Below the pieces are notes generated by a model that did not search any database, was not told the DNA's origin, and was given only the letters and a program-made list of their open reading frames with translations. 64,000 nucleotides of DNA from Muribaculaceae bacterium (GTDB taxonomy: Bacteria > Bacteroidota > Bacteroidia > Bacteroidales > Muribaculaceae). Location: contig JAIDDJ010000027.1 of the NCBI GenBank assembly GCA_029055345.1, positions 58,730 through 122,729 of the forward strand, written 5' to 3'. Of the stretch, positions 36,453-45,902 are shown in pieces (positions within the stretch are counted from its first letter, which is position 1; every line of letters begins with the position of its first letter). A program made the translations under genes and the position numbers.

Positions 36453-36584
36453 CAGCCTTTAAATAAACCCAAAGTTCATAATTATTGTTAATAATGAGAA
36501 ATCAATCATCTGCGATCTTCCGACTTAACTTAAAAGAGATGAACAAAAGATGATTGAGAATATCAGTTCCCAACGTTTCAATTT

Positions 36585-37508
36585 ATGAAAAAGATAGTAA
36601 ACAAAGAATTGGTAATAGGGATTTCCGTGATTGCCACTATTGCAATCCTCGTGTTCGGAATAGATTATCTAAAGGGTATTAACCTTTTCAGCCCGGCGAA
36701 TTTCTATTATGTTGATTATGAAAATGTAAGTGGCCTTGAAGTATCCTCTCCTGTACAGATTGACGGATTTAAAGTGGGTCAGGTCAGAGAGATTTCATTC
36801 GACTATGACAATCCCGGGAAAATCAAGGTGCTTCTCGCCCTTGATAAAAAACTCCGCATTCCGGAAGACTCTCACGCAGCATTGAGTTCGACTCTGATGG
36901 GTAGCGGTTATGTGGAAATTACCTTGGGGCAAAGTAAAAAAATGCTCGATGTCGGAGGCACAATCAGCGCCGGAGGTTCAAACGGCCTTATGGCAAAACT
37001 TAGTGATGATATAATGCCGGCAGTCAATTCGATCCTTCCGAGAATAGATTCTCTGGTCTATAACCTTAACCGTGTAGCCGGAGATCCGGCTCTGACCGCA
37101 GCCATTCAGCGCCTTGACGGTATCACAGCAAATCTATCGGGCATCAGTGCGAATGCTTTATCTATGAGCCGGGGCCTGAACTCTGCCGTACAGCGAGACG
37201 TACCGGTAGTTATGACCAACGCACGCCATATTACAACGAAACTCGATTCCGTCAGCTCCAACCTTTACGTGCTGTCGAACCAACTTAAATCGCTCCCGCT
37301 CAATTCTACGATGGACAACGTCAATGCTATCACCGAGAACCTTAATAAATTCTCCAAGCAGCTCAATGACCCAAATTCCACACTCGGTATGCTGACTAAC
37401 GATCCGGAGCTTTATTATAGAATCAATCGCGTGGCTGCCGATATAGATTCGCTCATAGTAGACATTAAGAAGAATCCCAAACGCTACATATCTATCAAAC
37501 TCCTCTAA
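36585..37508 (+). CDS. mlaD: MlaD/MCE family lipid-transport protein
   Basis: The 307-residue protein has one N-terminal membrane helix (LVIGISVIATIAILVFGID). It is followed by a single MCE domain (about residues 38-115, VSGLEVSSPVQIDGFKVGQV) and a helical C-terminal part rich in Asn and Ser. MCE proteins form hexameric rings or tubes that carry phospholipids between membranes and are anchored to MlaE. The ATPase and permease are encoded 4 kb away on the other strand. It ends the udk-lptB-amidase-mlaD run. Confidence 0.92.
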   Translation: MKKIVNKELVIGISVIATIAILVFGIDYLKGINLFSPANFYYVDYENVSGLEVSSPVQIDGFKVGQVREISFDYDNPGKIKVLLALDKKLRIPEDSHAALSSTLMGSGYVEITLGQSKKMLDVGGTISAGGSNGLMAKLSDDIMPAVNSILPRIDSLVYNLNRVAGDPALTAAIQRLDGITANLSGISANALSMSRGLNSAVQRDVPVVMTNARHITTKLDSVSSNLYVLSNQLKSLPLNSTMDNVNAITENLNKFSKQLNDPNSTLGMLTNDPELYYRINRVAADIDSLIVDIKKNPKRYISIKLL

Positions 37509-37540
37509 CGGAAAATACAGAATTAATCAAACATAATAAT

Positions 37541-37577
37541 TGCAGGGTAACTCTTCAGGTTACTCTGCATTATTTTT
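37541..37577 (+). terminator. Terminator after mlaD
   Basis: TGCAGGGTAAC pairs with GTTACTCTGCA (one mismatch) around a 7-nt loop, followed by TTATTTTT. Flanking AATAA/TTATT lengthens the stem. Confidence 0.8.
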
Positions 37578-37659
37578 CGTGCAATTATTGTACACTATAA
37601 ATTAAAGAGACTGGCATTCTCCGGCTTTCACATCGCAATTACCAGAGACCGAACCGTAT

Positions 37660-38313
37660 TTACTTTGAGTCAGACAGTTTATTGACGATGATTTCCGACA
37701 ATTTAGTTTTTACGCGGTCCATATTCAACTCATATCCAAGTTCTCGACTCATCGAAGTCACTCCTTTATCCAAGATGCCGCACGGATTAATCATCTTAAA
37801 GGCGTCAAGATCGGTGTTTACGTTAAGCGCAAGTCCGTGCATGGTAATACCGTGACTGATTTTCACCCCAATTGCACAAATTTTCCTCGCTTTTGAGGTT
37901 TTCCAATCAAGCCACACTCCAATCGCTTCATTATTGCTCGAAGACTTTATGCCATATTTAAGCAATAATTCCCGGACACTCTCTTCGAGCAATTCTATGT
38001 AGGCCTTGACACCGAGTTTATGGCGATGAAGATTGATAATGGGATAGACCACTAATTGCCCCGGACCATGAAATGTGATATCCCCTCCCCTCTCAATCCG
38101 TATGCATTCGGCACCCATAGCTTCCAGCCGCTCTCTATCTGCTATAAGATTGGCTTCATTGCCGTGGAACCCGAGAGTATATACCGGCGGATGCTCACAT
38201 AAAATAATGCGTTCCTCCGTGTCCTGCTCGGCAATGAGCTTATTAAAAAGCATCTTCTGCCCTTCCCAGGCTTCTCTGTAGGAAATCAATCCCCAATCAT
38301 CTATCAACGGCAT
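37660..38313 (-). CDS. lipB: Lipoyl(octanoyl) transferase
   Basis: LipB moves octanoate from acyl carrier protein to lipoyl domains. The 217-residue protein has the family motif RGGDITFHGPGQLVVYP and the catalytic lysine in ICAIGVKISHGIT. The nucleophile cysteine is in MINPCGI. LipA, encoded just upstream, then inserts sulfur. I use ATG 38313, 11 bases after the lipA stop; a TTG at 38328 would overlap the lipA stop (TTGA) and add five residues. Confidence 0.94.
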   Translation of the reverse strand: MPLIDDWGLISYREAWEGQKMLFNKLIAEQDTEERIILCEHPPVYTLGFHGNEANLIADRERLEAMGAECIRIERGGDITFHGPGQLVVYPIINLHRHKLGVKAYIELLEESVRELLLKYGIKSSSNNEAIGVWLDWKTSKARKICAIGVKISHGITMHGLALNVNTDLDAFKMINPCGILDKGVTSMSRELGYELNMDRVKTKLSEIIVNKLSDSK

Positions 38314-38324
38314 ATCGGCACTAA

Positions 38325-39200
38325 TCAATGTAAATGCTTTTCGGCATGATAACTGCTTCTTACCATCGGAGCCGACTCTACATGCCGGAAACCTTTCGAA
38401 CGTGCTATCCTGCCATATTCTTCAAATTGCTCGGGTGTGATATAAGCCTTGACTTCATAATGACGGCGCGAAGGCTGAAGGTATTGTCCGATGGTCATGA
38501 CTTCACAGCCGACTCCCCGAAGATCATCCATTGTCTGAATGATTTCTTCGGGAGTCTCTCCAAGACCGAGCATTATCCCTGATTTTGTCCGTATACCTTT
38601 GGAGGCAATATAGCGCAACACGTCAAGAGAACGTTCATAAGTGGCAACACTTCTGACTTCAGGAGTAAGCCGTCTGACAGTCTCCAGATTATGTGATATG
38701 ATTTCAGGACCCTCTGCCACTATCATGTCTATCAGTTCATATCGCCCCTGGAAATCAGGAATAAGCACTTCCATAGTCACCCCCGGACACTTTTCCCGTA
38801 TAGTTCGTATCGCCTTGGCCCAATGCCCTGCCCCCTGGTCGGGAAGATCATCGCGATCAACCGACGTAATTACCACATGGCGCAATCCTAATTCTCGGAT
38901 ACTGTCGGCAATATCCGTGATTTCGTTCTCGTCAAGTGGCTTGGGACGACTTGTCGACACGTTGCAGAAACGACAGTTGCGCGTGCAAATATTTCCGCAT
39001 AGCATAAATGTGGCCGTACCGGCTCCCCAGCATTCAGCTTTATTCGGGCACATGCCGCTCGAGCAAATGGTATGTAAATGGCGATCATTCAGAAGGCCTA
39101 CCACATCTTTTGTCTTGAATCCATGTGGTAATTTCACTTTTAACCATTCCGGCTTACGTCTGAACGAAACCTTCTCTTCCTCCATTTTTTTATTATTCAT
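38325..39200 (-). CDS. lipA: Lipoyl synthase
   Basis: LipA is a radical-SAM enzyme that inserts two sulfurs into octanoyl groups. The 291-residue protein has the radical-SAM cluster motif CTRNCRFC and the auxiliary cluster motif CSSGMCPNKAEC. The C-terminal RSSYHAE serine ligand is also present. Length matches the family. It is paired with lipB, giving the full de novo lipoate route. A run of AT dinucleotides lies in its 5' flank. Confidence 0.96.
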   Translation of the reverse strand: MNNKKMEEEKVSFRRKPEWLKVKLPHGFKTKDVVGLLNDRHLHTICSSGMCPNKAECWGAGTATFMLCGNICTRNCRFCNVSTSRPKPLDENEITDIADSIRELGLRHVVITSVDRDDLPDQGAGHWAKAIRTIREKCPGVTMEVLIPDFQGRYELIDMIVAEGPEIISHNLETVRRLTPEVRSVATYERSLDVLRYIASKGIRTKSGIMLGLGETPEEIIQTMDDLRGVGCEVMTIGQYLQPSRRHYEVKAYITPEQFEEYGRIARSKGFRHVESAPMVRSSYHAEKHLH

Positions 39201-39270
39201 AAATATCTACAAATTCCTAAAAATTTCCCTTCCTCCCTCCAAATAGATCCATGCAACCCCCCGATAATCA

Positions 39271-39294
39271 ATATATATATATATATATATATAT
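39271..39294. repeat. (AT)12 dinucleotide microsatellite
   Basis: Twelve uninterrupted AT units lie between the holA stop and the lipA start, 70 bases upstream of lipA. Confidence 0.95.
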
Positions 39295-39301
39295 TTAGAT
39301 A

Positions 39302-40336
39302 TCAAGTAAATAATTTAAATATCGTCTCCGCGAGCAAATCATATTCATTCATCATCGAACCAATACCTTTCGACTTTGCATCAAATTCCCGGAGATAACG
39401 GATTGCATTCACAGCCTGAGACGGGGAATAGCACCTCAATGCTGAACGCATATTGTTTATCTGTTCGGGTGACTTGAAGCCGAATTGATCCCTAAGTGAG
39501 GTATCTGACTTATCCGCCATATAATGGGCGATGACAAGATTCGAATAGAACGAAAATAGTGTACCCGTAGTGACCGGAGTCGGATTTAATTTCGGACTTT
39601 CGGCGAATCGCTTCACTATCTGAATAGCCTTCGGATAATTCTTTGAACTAATCGCATTCACAAGTTCAAAGTTGTTGAATTCCTTAGAAATTCCTATGTT
39701 TTTCTCTATATCCTCACATGTTATCTTCGAAACCTTTGGTCCGAGGATGGATATAAGCTTATCAATCTCTCCAAATAATTTCGACAATGGAGGTCCTATA
39801 TATTCGGAGAGCATGGCTACTCCTTTTTCTTCAATACTAATTTTGCGTTGCTGAACATATTCTTTAATGAGACCGGTCAACAGATAATTTTTCGGAACAG
39901 GACTCCGGAATACCACGGCATCTGATTCCTTGGCGGCCTTAAGAAGCTTGGATGTCGCATTAAGATTGTCACCTTTGAATACCAGCACGAATACAGTTGA
40001 ATCGTTTGGCCTTGAAACGTAGGGTGCGAACCGCTCAAGCTGACTCTTGGCCTGGTTCATGCTCTGGGCCTCTTTTAAAATCACGAGTTTACGGTCAGCC
40101 ATTACGGGAAACTGCTGTGCGGCTCCAATCACATAGTCTATGTCGGCATCATTTCCGAAGAACATATTGTAATTGAAATCTTTATCTTCCGGGTCAAGAA
40201 AATGGCGTTCGAAACATTCCACTATCAGGTCAATGTAATAAGCCTCCTCGCCCATAAGGATGTATACCGGAGCGCAATCCCTCTTTTTAATGGATTGGAT
40301 AATCTCCCTGTAATTCAAAGTTTCCTTCTTAGCCAT
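39302..40336 (-). CDS. holA: DNA polymerase III delta subunit
   Basis: HolA opens the beta clamp within the clamp loader. The 344-residue protein begins in the family way (YREIIQSIKKRDCAPVYILMGEEAYYID). It has the delta N-terminal domain (FNYNMFFGNDADIDYVI; RKLVILKEAQSM) and the C-terminal collar region. It lacks a working Walker A, as expected for delta. A CPBP protease gene ends 45 bases upstream, so the two may be cotranscribed. Confidence 0.92.
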   Translation of the reverse strand: MAKKETLNYREIIQSIKKRDCAPVYILMGEEAYYIDLIVECFERHFLDPEDKDFNYNMFFGNDADIDYVIGAAQQFPVMADRKLVILKEAQSMNQAKSQLERFAPYVSRPNDSTVFVLVFKGDNLNATSKLLKAAKESDAVVFRSPVPKNYLLTGLIKEYVQQRKISIEEKGVAMLSEYIGPPLSKLFGEIDKLISILGPKVSKITCEDIEKNIGISKEFNNFELVNAISSKNYPKAIQIVKRFAESPKLNPTPVTTGTLFSFYSNLVIAHYMADKSDTSLRDQFGFKSPEQINNMRSALRCYSPSQAVNAIRYLREFDAKSKGIGSMMNEYDLLAETIFKLFT

Positions 40337-40381
40337 GTCATGAATTTATTATATTCGCACGTGGTTTTTATGCGCAGAATT

Positions 40382-41305
40382 TTATTGGATATCACCGTAA
40401 TGATTTTGCTTATCCCCGGGAGATTTCATAAGATATGATCCGAAGAAATATATAAAGAATCCACATGTCAGCGCACTCATAATCGCGAACCATATTTGCC
40501 CTGTTGAATACGTACCAATTGATTCGATGTCAACGTTTATCAGACTTCTACCTGACAGCCATGCTGTGACTACAACCACTGAATTGTTCAGAGCATGCAT
40601 AAAGGCCGGAATCCAAATCGATCGGCAATAAGCATACGCGTATCCGAAACAAGCTCCTAACAACATCCTCGGTATAAAGCCGAAAAACTGGAAATGAATC
40701 GCACTGAATATAAAAGCCGATGCCCACACGGCTATATGAATATTGATTCCGCTTGATGACAAAGCCTTCTGAAGACCTCCACGAAAAAGCATTTCCTCGG
40801 AAAAGCCTGTCAGGCACCCTACCACCAATATTCCGGAAACAAGACCCCACCATGAGGTGACACCAAGAATAACAGCCGTGGTCTCCGCAGCCGCATCTTC
40901 CATTTTTCTTAAACCGGCTTCGAGGCCCTTAAAAGCATCCGGCAATGAAATCCCTGCATTCCATTCGATAACGGCATTCAAGGCCGGAGTGAACAGAAAC
41001 ATGATTATGACCGCCCCCACATACTGACGCAATGCTGTCCCTTCGCTGATTCCGAGATACCGGCCGCTGTCGGATGCGCAAAGGAATGACACGAGCCACG
41101 AAGGTACGATAAATGCAAGTAATGACTGCACGATCGAACCCGACAAGAAAGCATTGCGAGCTGACAATCCGGATGATTGAATCACAGATGATATAAATCC
41201 GGTGATGATCAACATAACCACGAATGTGCAGAATAATATCGTAAGTTTATTGGAAAGAGTCGGTCTCACCAATTCGCGATAATTCATTTTTTCTGCATTA
41301 TTCAT
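40382..41305 (-). CDS. CPBP family intramembrane glutamic protease
   Basis: The 307-residue protein has about eight hydrophobic segments and the CPBP/Rce1-like motifs: EEMLFRGGL (EExxxR), IHFQFFGF (the HxxxF-type second motif) and AFMHALNNS (HxxxN). These enzymes cut within or near membranes, and their bacterial substrates are mostly unknown. The gene diverges from mreB. Confidence 0.88.
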   Translation of the reverse strand: MNNAEKMNYRELVRPTLSNKLTILFCTFVVMLIITGFISSVIQSSGLSARNAFLSGSIVQSLLAFIVPSWLVSFLCASDSGRYLGISEGTALRQYVGAVIIMFLFTPALNAVIEWNAGISLPDAFKGLEAGLRKMEDAAAETTAVILGVTSWWGLVSGILVVGCLTGFSEEMLFRGGLQKALSSSGINIHIAVWASAFIFSAIHFQFFGFIPRMLLGACFGYAYAYCRSIWIPAFMHALNNSVVVVTAWLSGRSLINVDIESIGTYSTGQIWFAIMSALTCGFFIYFFGSYLMKSPGDKQNHYGDIQ

Positions 41306-41385
41306 AATTTGTATTCAGTTGTGCATGACGGGCAATATAACACACTTCCAACAAATCCGGGATGTGCTGCCGGCATTTCCGAATA

Positions 41386-41393
41386 CAAAATTA
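41386..41393 (-). promoter_or_regulatory. -7 box for the CPBP protease gene
   Basis: TAATTTTG on the minus strand, 81 bases before the ATG, in the gap shared with the mreB promoter. No proper -33 TTTG. Confidence 0.35.
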
Positions 41394-41435
41394 GATAAAA
41401 TTTAAATATAAAAAAGGAATAGAAGAATAAAAATA

Positions 41436-41467
41436 ATTGGGATTATACGAAAAAATAGTTAACTTTG
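41436..41467 (+). promoter_or_regulatory. Promoter of the mreB operon
   Basis: ATTG, 20 bases, TAACTTTG. The start site near 41474 lies after the track's TTG start (41472) and before ATG 41520, supporting the latter. Confidence 0.6.
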
Positions 41468-41519
41468 CAACTTGAATCGGAAACCGGTAGAGGTTTTTGA
41501 AAAAATTTTTTACAGGACA

Positions 41520-42539
41520 ATGGGACTTTTTTCATTTACACAGGAAATTGCGATGGACTTGGGCACGGCCAACTCCATTATCATTCATAATGACAAGATA
41601 GTGGTCGACGAGCCGAGCGTCGTGGCCATTGAAAATAAGACTGACAAGCTGCTGGCCGTTGGAACGATGGCCCACCAGATGGAGGGAAAAGAACCTCCCG
41701 GCATCCGGACCATTCGTCCGCTGCGCGATGGTGTGATCGCCGACTTCAACGCAGCCGAGCAGATGATTCGCGGCATGGTGAAGATGGTCAATTCCCGTCG
41801 CCGGTGGTTTACTCCGTCATTGAGAATGGTGGTTTGCATCCCTTCAGGCTCGACTGAAGTGGAGATTCGTGCGGTGCGCGACTCAAGCGAGCACGCAGGC
41901 GGCCGCGACGTATATATGATTTATGAGCCGATGGCAGCCGCTCTCGGTATTGGCCTTGATGTGGAGGCCCCGGATGGAAACATGATCGTGGACATAGGCG
42001 GTGGGTCAACCGAAATCGCAGTCATATCTCTTGGCGGAATTGTCAGCAACAAGAGTATCCGTATTGCAGGCAACGATCTTACAGCTGATATTCAGGAGCA
42101 TATGGGTCGCGTGCATAATCTCAAAGTCGGCACCACTATGGCTGAACAGATCAAAATCAATGTAGGCTCCGCTCTTCCTGTGCTGGAAGATGCTCCCGAA
42201 CCATATATTGTTACCGGACCTAACAGAATGACCTCGCTCCCGATGGAGGTGCCTGTGACTTACGAGGAGATTTCTCACTGTATCGACAAGACCATCACAA
42301 AGATGGAGAATGCTATTCTGGCAGCGCTCGAGCAGACTCCTCCAGAACTCTATGCCGATATCGTCCACAACGGTATCTATCTGGCAGGCGGCGGCGCGCT
42401 CCTAAGAGGTCTTGCAAAACGTCTTACCGACAAAATCCGGATCGAATTCAAAGTAGCCGACGATCCATTGCACGCAGTAGCAAAGGGCACCGGTGTGGCT
42501 CTCAAAAATATCAATCGCTTCTCTTTCCTTATCCGCTGA
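41520..42539 (+). CDS. mreB: Rod shape-determining actin-like protein MreB
   Basis: MreB polymerises under the inner membrane and guides lateral wall synthesis. The 339-residue actin-fold protein starts MGLFSFTQEIAMDLGTANS, the usual MreB beginning with its phosphate-1 loop. It also has VDIGGGSTEIAVISLGG (phosphate 2) and GIYLAGGGALLRGL (adenosine). The start at ATG 41520 matches family length and lies after the promoter. It heads mreB-mreC-mreD-mrdA-rodA. Confidence 0.97.
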   Translation: MGLFSFTQEIAMDLGTANSIIIHNDKIVVDEPSVVAIENKTDKLLAVGTMAHQMEGKEPPGIRTIRPLRDGVIADFNAAEQMIRGMVKMVNSRRRWFTPSLRMVVCIPSGSTEVEIRAVRDSSEHAGGRDVYMIYEPMAAALGIGLDVEAPDGNMIVDIGGGSTEIAVISLGGIVSNKSIRIAGNDLTADIQEHMGRVHNLKVGTTMAEQIKINVGSALPVLEDAPEPYIVTGPNRMTSLPMEVPVTYEEISHCIDKTITKMENAILAALEQTPPELYADIVHNGIYLAGGGALLRGLAKRLTDKIRIEFKVADDPLHAVAKGTGVALKNINRFSFLIR

Positions 42540-42651
42540 TATCTCTTAGAGAAACGAAGCCTGATTTCTTCACCCGGACGCATTGACCGTTCGGGTGATT
42601 ATTCCACAAATGCGCCTGACAACGCAGGCCACTCTTTGCTGACGATAGGGC

Positions 42652-43497
42652 ATGAGGAATATTATAGATTTCATCCTTAAATACTCAAAGTGGTTTGTCT
42701 TCACATTATATGTGTTGATAAGCTGCTTTCTGCTTGTAAGTCATAACCGTTATCAGCAATCCGTCTATTTCTCTTCTGCCAATGTGGTATCGGGCAATAT
42801 CTATGATGCCTGGTCGCAAGTGACGGGATACTTTCATCTCAAATCAATCAACGAAAGCCTTCAGGCATCCAATGCCGACCTTCAGAATCAGGTGTTTAAC
42901 CTTAAGACCCAGATTGCGGAGCTTGAGGCACGCCTTGGCGATACGGTCTCTCGGGATTCCGAGAGCGATCGGTTTGATTTTATCTCTGCATCTGTCGTGA
43001 ATAACAATACGCGCCATCCGCGTAACTATTTCACTCTCAACCGTGGCTCGCGCGATGGTGTGCAACCCGGAATGGGCGTAGTTGACCAGAATGGTGTAGT
43101 CGGAATTGTCAATGTGGCCGGCCCTCATATGTCGCGTGTGATTTCTCTGCTGAATGAAACCCAGCACTTCTCCGTGAAAATTAAAGGCACATCTTTCATC
43201 GGTTCAATGGTATGGAAGGGAAGTGATGCATCTGTGGGATATGTAGAGGAGATTCCGCGCCATGCCCGCTATTCGATCGGTGACACTATCGTTACGAGCG
43301 GCTATTCCACAACTTTCCCTGAGGGAATCCCCGTTGGCGTGATTCTGAACAGGGTCAGAAGTCAGGATGACAGTTTCTTCACCTTTAAAGTGAGACTGAC
43401 TTCAGATTTCAACGCGCTTAGCGCTGTGCGCGTAATCAAGGACATCTATAAGAATGAAATAGATTCGCTCGCAAACTTTGATATTCCCGCTCCCTGA
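42652..43497 (+). CDS. mreC: Rod shape-determining protein MreC
   Basis: The 281-residue protein has a short cytoplasmic N-terminus, one membrane helix (WFVFTLYVLISCFLLV), a coiled coil (about residues 65-105) and the periplasmic beta domain (NRGSRDGVQPGMGVVD; SGYSTTFPEGIPVGVI). MreC activates PBP2-RodA in the elongasome. It follows mreB by 112 bases and is 25 bases before mreD. Confidence 0.95.
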   Translation: MRNIIDFILKYSKWFVFTLYVLISCFLLVSHNRYQQSVYFSSANVVSGNIYDAWSQVTGYFHLKSINESLQASNADLQNQVFNLKTQIAELEARLGDTVSRDSESDRFDFISASVVNNNTRHPRNYFTLNRGSRDGVQPGMGVVDQNGVVGIVNVAGPHMSRVISLLNETQHFSVKIKGTSFIGSMVWKGSDASVGYVEEIPRHARYSIGDTIVTSGYSTTFPEGIPVGVILNRVRSQDDSFFTFKVRLTSDFNALSAVRVIKDIYKNEIDSLANFDIPAP

Positions 43498-43522
43498 TGC
43501 GGAAGTCTACTCCTCAAATAAT

Positions 43523-44068
43523 ATGTTTCGATTAATTTCCAGATGGATGGATAATACATATGTATACAACGTGCTGATATTGGCATGCCTGATATTGGTG
43601 CAGGTGCTTGTGTGCAATCAGATTGTGCTGTTCAATGTGGCGATGGCATTCATATTCATATATGTGATAATCCGGCTGCCGATGGACTTGTCTCCCAATT
43701 GGTTGCTCACCTGGGCTTTCCTGTCGGGACTGCTTGTGGATATCTTTAGTGATACCCCCGGAGTCAATTCGCTTGCATGCACCCTTTTGGCCATGTTGAA
43801 GCGTCCGATGCTTTTCGCTTATGTCCCCAAGGACGACCGCACCAAGAACATCAGTCCGTCGCTTGCCACGCTTGGTTTCTCGGTCTATGGCAAGTATCTC
43901 TTTTCTATGACTCTTGTCTACTGTCTTCTTGTATTCTCTATAGAATATTTTAACTTTGCCGACGTTAAAGAAATAGCGATAATGTCGGCTACAAGCGCCG
44001 CATTCACTTTCCTAATTCTACTTGGTGTTGACAGTTTAATTGTGCCGCATCGTGAGAAAAGATTATAA
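43523..44068 (+). CDS. mreD: Rod shape-determining protein MreD
   Basis: The 181-residue integral membrane protein has about five helices and the family stretch LTWAFLSGLLVDIFSDTPG. The track begins at TTG 43478 inside mreC; ATG 43523 (MFRLISRWMDN), just after the mreC stop, fits better. Its end overlaps the start of mrdA by 17 bases if mrdA uses GTG 44052. Confidence 0.9.
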   Translation: MFRLISRWMDNTYVYNVLILACLILVQVLVCNQIVLFNVAMAFIFIYVIIRLPMDLSPNWLLTWAFLSGLLVDIFSDTPGVNSLACTLLAMLKRPMLFAYVPKDDRTKNISPSLATLGFSVYGKYLFSMTLVYCLLVFSIEYFNFADVKEIAIMSATSAAFTFLILLGVDSLIVPHREKRL

Positions 44069-45902
44069 GTTAGAAAAAAGAAAATACGTTATTGGCGGCT
44101 TCATCACTCTGATTGTGATCATCTATGTGGTGAGGCTTTTCGGCTTGCAGATTGGTGATGTGAAATATAAGGAGAGCGCCGACAGCAACGCTTTCCTCCG
44201 CAGAGTGATATATCCGGCCCGTGGTCTCGTCTATGACCGCAATGATAAGCTGGTGGTTTTCAACAAGCCGGCTTATGATGTCATGCTCATTCCGAAAGAT
44301 GTGGGTGAGTTCGACACCACGATGATTTGCTCGGCACTCAGCATAACAAAAGAGCAGCTTCTCGAAAGATGGCGTGATATGAAGGATACTCGTAAGAATC
44401 CGGGCTATTCGGCTTATACGCCTCAGAAACTGATTTCTCATCTCTCGCAGGAAGATTACGGGAAACTGCAGGAAAAGCTTTATCTTCTGCCGGGTTTTTT
44501 TATTCAGAAGCGAACCGTGAGGGAATACGGATACCACACCGGCGCGAACATCCTCGGTAATATCCGCGAAGTCAACACAGGTGATATGGACAAAGACCAT
44601 TATTATCGCCGTGGTGACTATACGGGAGACCTTGGAATCGAGAAGAGTTATGAGAAAGCCCTGCGGGGTATCAAGGGGGTTGAAATCCTCATGAAGGACG
44701 CTTACGGGCGCATAAAGGGTAAATATGAAAACGGAGTGCACGATGTGGCGCCCGTGTCAGGAAAGAATCTAAAGCTCTCGATTGACATTGAGCTGCAGGA
44801 ATACGGAGAGAGCCTTATGCGCGGTAAGGTCGGAGCCATCGTGGCCATTGAGCCGGCTACCGGTGAGATTCTCGCTTTGGTTACTTCTCCTAATTATGAT
44901 CCTTCGCTACTTGTGGGTCGTGAGCGAGGTAAAAACTATGCCAAGCTTTCGTCTGACCCCGCTCACCCGCTCTACGACCGCGCCATTCAGGCCGGATATC
45001 CTCCAGGTTCGACTTTCAAACCGACACAGGGTCTTATCTTTCTGCAGGAAGGAGTGATAGACCTGAACACTATGTATCCCTGTTATCACGGATATATCAA
45101 CGGATTGCGTGTCGGTTGTCACGGCCACGGCTCGCCAATCGCCCTCAAACCTGCCCTCCAGACCTCTTGCAACGCATATTTCTGCTGGGGATTCAAGAAT
45201 ATGATGGACAAGAAAGGCACGAAGACCAAGGATCAGTTCGAGAAATGGAAAAATTACATGGTAGAGATGGGGTACGGTTATCCACTCGGAATTGACCTTC
45301 CCCATGAAGGCCGCGGCTTCATCCCGAATAATGATTTCTATAGCAAATCATTCCGAGGAGCCAACTGGACCGCCAATTCCGTTATTTCGATCTCCATTGG
45401 ACAGGGCGAGATTCTCGCCACCCCGCTTCAGATAGCCAATCTTGGAGCAACCATAGCCAACCGGGGATGGTTCATCACCCCGCACGTGGTCAAAGAGATT
45501 TCCGACAGCACTATCGACAAGAAATATCTTGAGAAACGTGCCCCCCATATCAAGCGCGAGCATTATGAAGCAGTAGCCGAAGGCATGCGGATGGCTGTGT
45601 TGGGAGGAACCTGCCGCACTGCTAATCTTCCGGATGTAGAGGTGTGCGGGAAAACCGGTACGGCTCAGAATCCCCATGGTCGCGACCACTCGGTTTTCAT
45701 GGGTTTCGCACCTTATCATAATCCAAAGATCGCAGTTGCGGTTTATGTCGAGAATGCAGGCTTCGGAGCTACATTCGGGGTCCCTATAGGCTCGCTGATT
45801 ATTGAGAAATATCTCAAGGGGGAAATCAGCAGCTCCCGGAAGCATATTGAAGAAAGAATGTTGAACACAAGTACAATAATCGGCAGTGGCGTCAAAAAGT
45901 AA
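44052..45902 (+). CDS. mrdA: Penicillin-binding protein 2 (elongasome transpeptidase)
   Basis: PBP2 cross-links new peptidoglycan during elongation together with RodA. The protein has an N-terminal membrane helix and the PBP dimerisation region (RGLVYDRNDKLVVFN). The transpeptidase domain has STFK (SxxK), SCN (SxN) and KTGTAQ (KTG). No ATG is available near the expected start. I chose GTG 44052, giving (M)RKDYKLEKRKYVIGG as in family members, over TTG 44040. Length is then 616 residues. The gene overlaps mreD by 17 bases and rodA by 17 bases, suggesting translational coupling. Confidence 0.92.
   Translation: MRKDYKLEKRKYVIGGFITLIVIIYVVRLFGLQIGDVKYKESADSNAFLRRVIYPARGLVYDRNDKLVVFNKPAYDVMLIPKDVGEFDTTMICSALSITKEQLLERWRDMKDTRKNPGYSAYTPQKLISHLSQEDYGKLQEKLYLLPGFFIQKRTVREYGYHTGANILGNIREVNTGDMDKDHYYRRGDYTGDLGIEKSYEKALRGIKGVEILMKDAYGRIKGKYENGVHDVAPVSGKNLKLSIDIELQEYGESLMRGKVGAIVAIEPATGEILALVTSPNYDPSLLVGRERGKNYAKLSSDPAHPLYDRAIQAGYPPGSTFKPTQGLIFLQEGVIDLNTMYPCYHGYINGLRVGCHGHGSPIALKPALQTSCNAYFCWGFKNMMDKKGTKTKDQFEKWKNYMVEMGYGYPLGIDLPHEGRGFIPNNDFYSKSFRGANWTANSVISISIGQGEILATPLQIANLGATIANRGWFITPHVVKEISDSTIDKKYLEKRAPHIKREHYEAVAEGMRMAVLGGTCRTANLPDVEVCGKTGTAQNPHGRDHSVFMGFAPYHNPKIAVAVYVENAGFGATFGVPIGSLIIEKYLKGEISSSRKHIEERMLNTSTIIGSGVKK

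Noticed and set aside
36502-36557. TCAATCATCT/AGATGATTGA inverted repeat before mlaD
   Set aside because: The arms are 36 bases apart in AT-rich DNA without a T-run, so function is doubtful.
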